Part shown: piece after piece, positions 7,805 through 11,033 of the stretch
Numbering within the stretch: position 1 is the first letter of the stretch
How the letters are laid out: each line of letters opens with the position of its first letter
NCBI GenBank assembly: GCA_945875045.1
Contig: CAMCIX010000024.1
Coordinates: 1 to 11,033, forward strand
Source of the DNA: an uncultured Clostridia bacterium
Lineage (GTDB): Bacteria > Bacillota > Clostridia > Oscillospirales > Acutalibacteraceae
DNA: 11,033 nucleotides
Reading direction: 5' to 3'
The notes under the pieces: generated by a model
Seen by the model: the letters and a program-made list of their open reading frames with translations, nothing else
The model's database searches: none
Told to the model about the DNA's origin: nothing
Position numbers and translations under genes: made by a program

Positions 7805-9064
7805 ATGTCCGAGATTATTATAGGCGGCGGAAAACGGCTTTCGGGCGACTTAAACGTGCAGGGCGCTAAAAACAGCGTTCTGCCGGTGCTTGCGGCGACG
7901 GTGCTGTGTGGAAAGGAATGCGTCATACATAACTGTCCCGCGCTTTCGGATGTGGAAACCTCAATTAAAATTTTAAGGGCGCTCGGTTGCTTTGCCCAAA
8001 GACAAGGGGACGCGGTTACCGTAAATAGCGAGGGAATAAGCGGCTGTGAAATTCCCGACAGCCTAATGCGGGAAATGCGCTCCTCTGTGGTCTTTTTAGG
8101 CGCGATAATCGGAAGATGCAAAAAGGCGGTCATAAGCAGTCCGGGCGGCTGTGAATTAGGACCGCGGCCTATTGATTTGCATTTGTCCTCCCTTGAAAAA
8201 ATGGGGGTCACGGTTACCGAGGAGCACGGTTTTTTGTACTGCACCGCCGAAAAGGGACTTCACGGCGCGGAAATAAATCTTGTTTTTCCGAGCGTGGGCG
8301 CTACCGAAAATATTATTCTCGCGGCGGCTACGGCTAAGGGTATAACGGTAATTCACGGCGCGGCGAAGGAGCCGGAAATAAGCGACCTTGCCGACTTTTT
8401 AAACAGCGCAGGCGCTAAGATTTACGGCTGTGGGTCGGATACCGTTAAAATTTACGGGGTAGAAAAGTTAGGCGGCGCGGAGCATACGATTATTCCCGAC
8501 AGAATCGCGGCGGCAACCTATATGGCGTGCGCCGCGGTTACGGGCGGTACGCTTACTCTTAATGGAGTTATGCCGTCCCATATGGTTTCATTATTCTGGC
8601 TTTTTAAGGAATGTGGGTGCGGCGTTGAGCTTTCGGGAAAAAGCGTAAGGATTACGGCTCCCGAAAGGCTTTCGGGGGTGCCGACGGTGAGAAGCCTCGT
8701 TTACCCCGGCTTTCCTACCGACGCGGGACCTATTGCCGTGGCAATGCTAAGTCTTGCTAAGGGAACATCGGTATTTGTTGAAAATATATTTGAAAACCGT
8801 TTCCGCTATGTCGACGAGCTTAAGCGCTTCGGAGCGAAAATCAAAACCGAGGGCAAGGCGGCGGTTATCGAGGGCGTAAGCGAGCTTTCGGGCGCGGACT
8901 GCAAGGCTACAGATCTTCGCGGCGGCGCGGCGCTTATTATTGCGGCGTTAGCCGCAGGGGGAGAGTCCAAAATAGGGGAAATACACCATATAGAGCGCGG
9001 CTATGACGATATAGCGGCGGCTTTAAAACCGCTTGGAGCGGATATTAAATACAGTAAGGAATGA
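7805..9064 (+). CDS. murA: UDP-N-acetylglucosamine 1-carboxyvinyltransferase MurA
   Basis: Encodes 419 residues, the standard MurA length. It transfers enolpyruvate from PEP to UDP-GlcNAc in the cytoplasm, the first committed peptidoglycan step. It has the two-lobed EPSP-synthase-like fold, with GAKNSVLP (20-27) carrying K22 and N23, MRSSVVFLG (91-99), the active-site loop PGGCELGPRPIDLHL (113-127) with catalytic C116, PGFPTD with general base D306, FENRF (329-333) and IERGYDDI (396-403) with R398. C116 indicates a fosfomycin-binding form, by family knowledge. The residues after D306 read AGP where most family members have MQ or LQ then A or P, a notable change. Firmicutes often have two murA copies; which this is cannot be told here. 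It stands where Bacillus has murB. Confidence 0.94.
   Translation: MSEIIIGGGKRLSGDLNVQGAKNSVLPVLAATVLCGKECVIHNCPALSDVETSIKILRALGCFAQRQGDAVTVNSEGISGCEIPDSLMREMRSSVVFLGAIIGRCKKAVISSPGGCELGPRPIDLHLSSLEKMGVTVTEEHGFLYCTAEKGLHGAEINLVFPSVGATENIILAAATAKGITVIHGAAKEPEISDLADFLNSAGAKIYGCGSDTVKIYGVEKLGGAEHTIIPDRIAAATYMACAAVTGGTLTLNGVMPSHMVSLFWLFKECGCGVELSGKSVRITAPERLSGVPTVRSLVYPGFPTDAGPIAVAMLSLAKGTSVFVENIFENRFRYVDELKRFGAKIKTEGKAAVIEGVSELSGADCKATDLRGGAALIIAALAAGGESKIGEIHHIERGYDDIAAALKPLGADIKYSKE
9055..9060 (+). promoter_or_regulatory. Ribosome binding site inside the end of murA that decides the divIB TTG start
   Basis: TAAGGA overlaps the last murA codons and lies eight bases before the TTG at 9069, which is in frame with divIB. 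An upstream in-frame TTG at 9033 has no ribosome binding site, and the ATG at 9061 reads only three codons before TGA. Confidence 0.72.
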
Positions 9065-9068
9065 TAGC

Positions 9069-9854
9069 TTGAAAAGGACGGCGCAAAACGACGAGTTTTT
9101 GAAAAAAAGAAAAGCGCGTCAGCGCAGGATAAGGCGGCGGCGTATCCTAATAGGACTTACGCTGCTGATTGTTCTGCTTATTGCCGCGGGCGCGGCGCTG
9201 TCGCTTACGGTTTTCTTCCCGATAGAAACCCTTACCGCGGCGGGGAGCGAAAAATACACAGCCGAGCAGATTACCGAGCTAAGCGGCATAGATAAGGGCG
9301 ACAATCTGTTTACCGCCTCGGTAAAGCTTGAGGCAATAAGGGAAAAGCTACCTTATATTGAAAGCGTTAAGCTTAAGCGCAGTCTCCCCGATACCCTTAC
9401 AATAACCGTCACCGACGCGGAGGATTACGCCTGCTATTATACCGATAATAAGTACTTTAAGGTAAGCAAGGCGGGCTATGTTCTTGACAGCCTTGACGAA
9501 ATGCCGCAGGAGCTGCCTATTATAACCGCTACGGGAGTAAAATGCGTTCTCGGCAAAAAGGTTGCTTTTTCAAATGAAAAAACCGAAAAGCTAATCGGCG
9601 AAATCGGCACTTTAGCCGCCGAAGAGGGCTTAAGGCTTAACAGTATAGATGTCTCCGACGAGCTTTCGATTACCGTTAAGGCGGAAAATAGGTTTATCGT
9701 CAACCTCGGAACCTCAAATTATCTTGAAAACAAGTTTGCCCACCTTGCGGGAATGATAAAGAATATAGACCCCGCGAAAACAGGAAAAATAAATTTGAGT
9801 ATGTGGACGGCAGACAATACCGAGGGAACCTTTGTAGAGGGGAGTATAGAATAG
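9069..9854 (+). CDS. divIB: DivIB/FtsQ cell division protein with POTRA domain
   Basis: From the TTG at 9069 the protein has 261 residues. It shows the bitopic DivIB/FtsQ layout: a strongly basic cytoplasmic N-terminus (residues 2-25, with KKRKARQRRIRRRR), one membrane segment (about 26-50), an extracellular POTRA domain (about 51-118; FPIETLTAAG at its start, LPYIESVKLKRSLPDTLTI near its end) and a following beta domain (about 119-240). DivIB binds FtsL and DivIC and regulates the septal synthase. TAAGGA sits eight bases before this start, and the murA stop (9062-9064) is only four bases upstream, so translation is probably coupled. A longer reading from TTG 9033 would overlap murA and lacks a binding site. 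In this family sequence identity is low; topology, POTRA motifs and synteny carry the call. Confidence 0.9.
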   Translation: MKRTAQNDEFLKKRKARQRRIRRRRILIGLTLLIVLLIAAGAALSLTVFFPIETLTAAGSEKYTAEQITELSGIDKGDNLFTASVKLEAIREKLPYIESVKLKRSLPDTLTITVTDAEDYACYYTDNKYFKVSKAGYVLDSLDEMPQELPIITATGVKCVLGKKVAFSNEKTEKLIGEIGTLAAEEGLRLNSIDVSDELSITVKAENRFIVNLGTSNYLENKFAHLAGMIKNIDPAKTGKINLSMWTADNTEGTFVEGSIE

Positions 9855-9935
9855 CGAATTTTGCATATTTAACCTCACGAAAAGTCTTAGGTTTTCGGCA
9901 GTTTTAAAAAAAATACAAGAATGTAATAAAAAGTG

Positions 9936-9964
9936 TTGAAATTTAAAATAAGATATGTTATTAT
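9936..9964 (+). promoter_or_regulatory. Probable sigma-A-type promoter driving ftsZ
   Basis: TTGAAA at 9936-9941 and TATTAT at 9959-9964 are separated by 17 bases, the optimal spacing. A TG at 9956-9957 adds the extended -10 element. The upstream sequence (about 9902-9935) is rich in A tracts, like an UP element. The start of transcription would be near 9971, giving a leader of about 50 bases before the ftsZ ATG. The rest of the 169-base gap holds a second TATAAT (9976-9981) without a partner -35 and no gene. Confidence 0.75.
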
Positions 9965-10023
9965 CTAAATATAACTATAATTGTGCAGAATAATATCTTT
10001 ACATAAACACGGAGGAATTCAAA

Positions 10024-10988
10024 ATGCCATTTGAAGTAGCAGAAGAACAAGAGAATGTAGTACAAATTAAGGTCGTCGGCGTAGGCGGCGGCGGCGGAAA
10101 CGCCGTTAACCGTATGGTGGAGGCAGGCGTACGCGGCGTTGAGTTTATAGCAATCAATACCGATAAGGCGGCTTTGCTCCAGTCAAGAGCCAACCAGAAA
10201 ATTCAGATAGGCGACAAGACCACCGCCGGTATGGGCGCAGGTGGCAATCCCGATAACGGTCGCGCCGCAGCTGAGGAATCAAGAGACGAGATTACCGCGG
10301 CTATCCGCAGTGCAGATATGATTTTCATTACCGCGGGTATGGGCGGCGGAACAGGTACGGGCGCGGCTCCCGTTGTGGCGGCTATCGCTAAGGAGCTTGG
10401 AATCCTTACCGTAGGTATCGTAACAAAGCCCTTCGGCTTCGAGGGTAAAAAGCGTATGACTCAGGCTGAGGCGGGTATCGCGGCTCTCCGTGAGCAGGTG
10501 GACAGCCTTGTTGTTATCCCGAACGAGCGCTTAAAGTTCGTTTCCGAGCAGAAGATTACCTTTAAAAACGCTTTCTATATTGCGGATGATGTTCTCCGTC
10601 AGGGCGTACAGAGCATTTCCGAGCTTATCAATGTTACCGCTCTCGTTAACCTCGACTTTGCCGATGTTAAGTCCATTATGGCGGACGCGGGCTATGCTCA
10701 TATGGGCGTTGGCGTTGCAACAGGCCGCGACAAGGCGGAGCAGGCGGCGCGCGCGGCTATCAACAGCCCGCTTATCGAGACCTCTATGGAGAACGCTCGC
10801 GGAATCATTATCAGCATTACCGGCTCTGACGATATCGGTCTTGAGGAGGTTGAGCTTGCTTCCTCTATTATCACCGATATGGCTCACCCCGACGCGACCA
10901 TTATCTGGGGCGCTCAGCTTGACGACACCCTCGAGGATACTATCCGCGTAACCGTTGTTGCGACCGGCTTGGGCGACGACAAGAAGGA
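10024..10988 (+). CDS. ftsZ: Cell division GTPase FtsZ, 3' truncated by the end of genomic sequence
   Basis: About 321 genuine residues are present, the GTPase core and most of the C-terminal subdomain; the linker and the C-terminal conserved peptide that binds membrane anchors are missing. FtsZ is a tubulin homologue that assembles the Z ring. Visible motifs are [15 protein letters not shown] (17-31), NTDKAAL (45-51), the tubulin signature GGGTGTG (107-113), VIPNERL (164-170) and the T7 catalytic loop [11 protein letters not shown] (209-219) with D211 and D214. The ATG has GGAGG at 10011-10015, eight bases upstream. Codon use is more C-ending (ATC, CTC, GTC) than in the upstream genes, as expected for strong expression. 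No ftsA lies between divIB and ftsZ, unlike Bacillus. The frame stays open past 10988, but only because adapter sequence follows; those residues are not FtsZ. Confidence 0.97.
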
Positions 10989-11033
10989 CTGTCTCTTATA
11001 CACATCTGACGCTGCCGACGATATGCAGTGTGT
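10989..11033. other. Sequencing artefact: Illumina Nextera (Tn5) i5 adapter read-through
   Basis: CTGTCTCTTATACACATCT at 10989-11007 is the Tn5 mosaic end. GACGCTGCCGACGA at 11008-11021 is the reverse complement of the Nextera read 1 adapter portion. TATGCAGT at 11022-11029 is the reverse complement of ACTGCATA, which I recall as Nextera index S506/N506. GTGT at 11030-11033 begins the next constant part of the adapter. The four parts occur in the exact library order, so chance or a natural Tn5 can be dismissed. Translated in the ftsZ frame it gives [11 protein letters not shown], a well-known contaminant peptide in protein databases. Confidence 0.98.

Noticed and set aside
7783..8244. Antisense open frame of 153 codons over murA, and similar ones over murE (3421-3792) and murG (7323-7697)
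   Set aside because: They lie entirely opposite well-supported genes, show no family motif, and arise from the codon bias of the + strand genes.
9878..9897. Possible terminator after divIB: CGAAAA (9878-9883) and TTTTCG (9892-9897)
   Set aside because: The stem has only six pairs, mostly A-T, with an eight-base loop, and the following T run (TTTT at 9902-9905) is short and displaced. Too weak to call.
10989..11007. Natural Tn5/IS50 end inserted in ftsZ
   Set aside because: The 19-base mosaic end is an engineered hybrid, and the adapter and index follow it directly; no transposon gene or target duplication is seen.

Overview
The window is one strand-coherent segment of a division and cell wall (dcw) cluster. 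It most likely comes from a Firmicute of the class Clostridia, perhaps an Oscillospiraceae/Ruminococcaceae-like gut lineage. The evidence is the gene order, the Gram-positive forms of the divisome proteins (DivIB/FtsL architecture, a class B PBP with two PASTA domains), strong GGAGG-type ribosome binding sites, the use of GTG and TTG starts, and a MurE with the meso-diaminopimelate motif DNPR. The genus cannot be fixed from the sequence alone.

Layout, all on the + strand: the last codons of a probable rsmH (1-30), ftsL (46-516), a 165-base gap with several possible hairpins, a class B PBP (682-2922), murE (2965-4389), mraY (about 4426-5448), ftsW (5467-6603), murG (6628-7740), murA (7805-9064), divIB/ftsQ (9069-9854), a 169-base gap with a good sigma-A-type promoter, and ftsZ from 10024. 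From the PBP to divIB the genes are 4 to 64 bases apart, consistent with one operon. ftsZ appears to have its own promoter and a more biased codon use.

The genes form a pathway. MurA makes the first committed precursor, MurE adds diaminopimelate, MraY makes lipid I and MurG makes lipid II. FtsW polymerises lipid II and the class B PBP cross-links it at the septum. FtsL and DivIB scaffold that synthase pair, and FtsZ places it. Compared with the Bacillus subtilis cluster, murD, murB, ftsA and a second class B PBP are missing, murF and murC are not here either, and murA sits where murB would be.

The last 45 bases (10989-11033) are not genomic. They match the Illumina Nextera/Tn5 adapter, including a recognisable i5 index, so the apparent FtsZ C-terminus is an artefact and real sequence ends at about 10988.

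I found no undescribed system. The points most worth a second look are the adapter, the structured ftsL-PBP gap, the ftsZ promoter, a cysteine pair in the PBP that resembles the SpoVD redox pair, a variant substrate loop in MurA, and a duplicated hexapeptide in FtsL.
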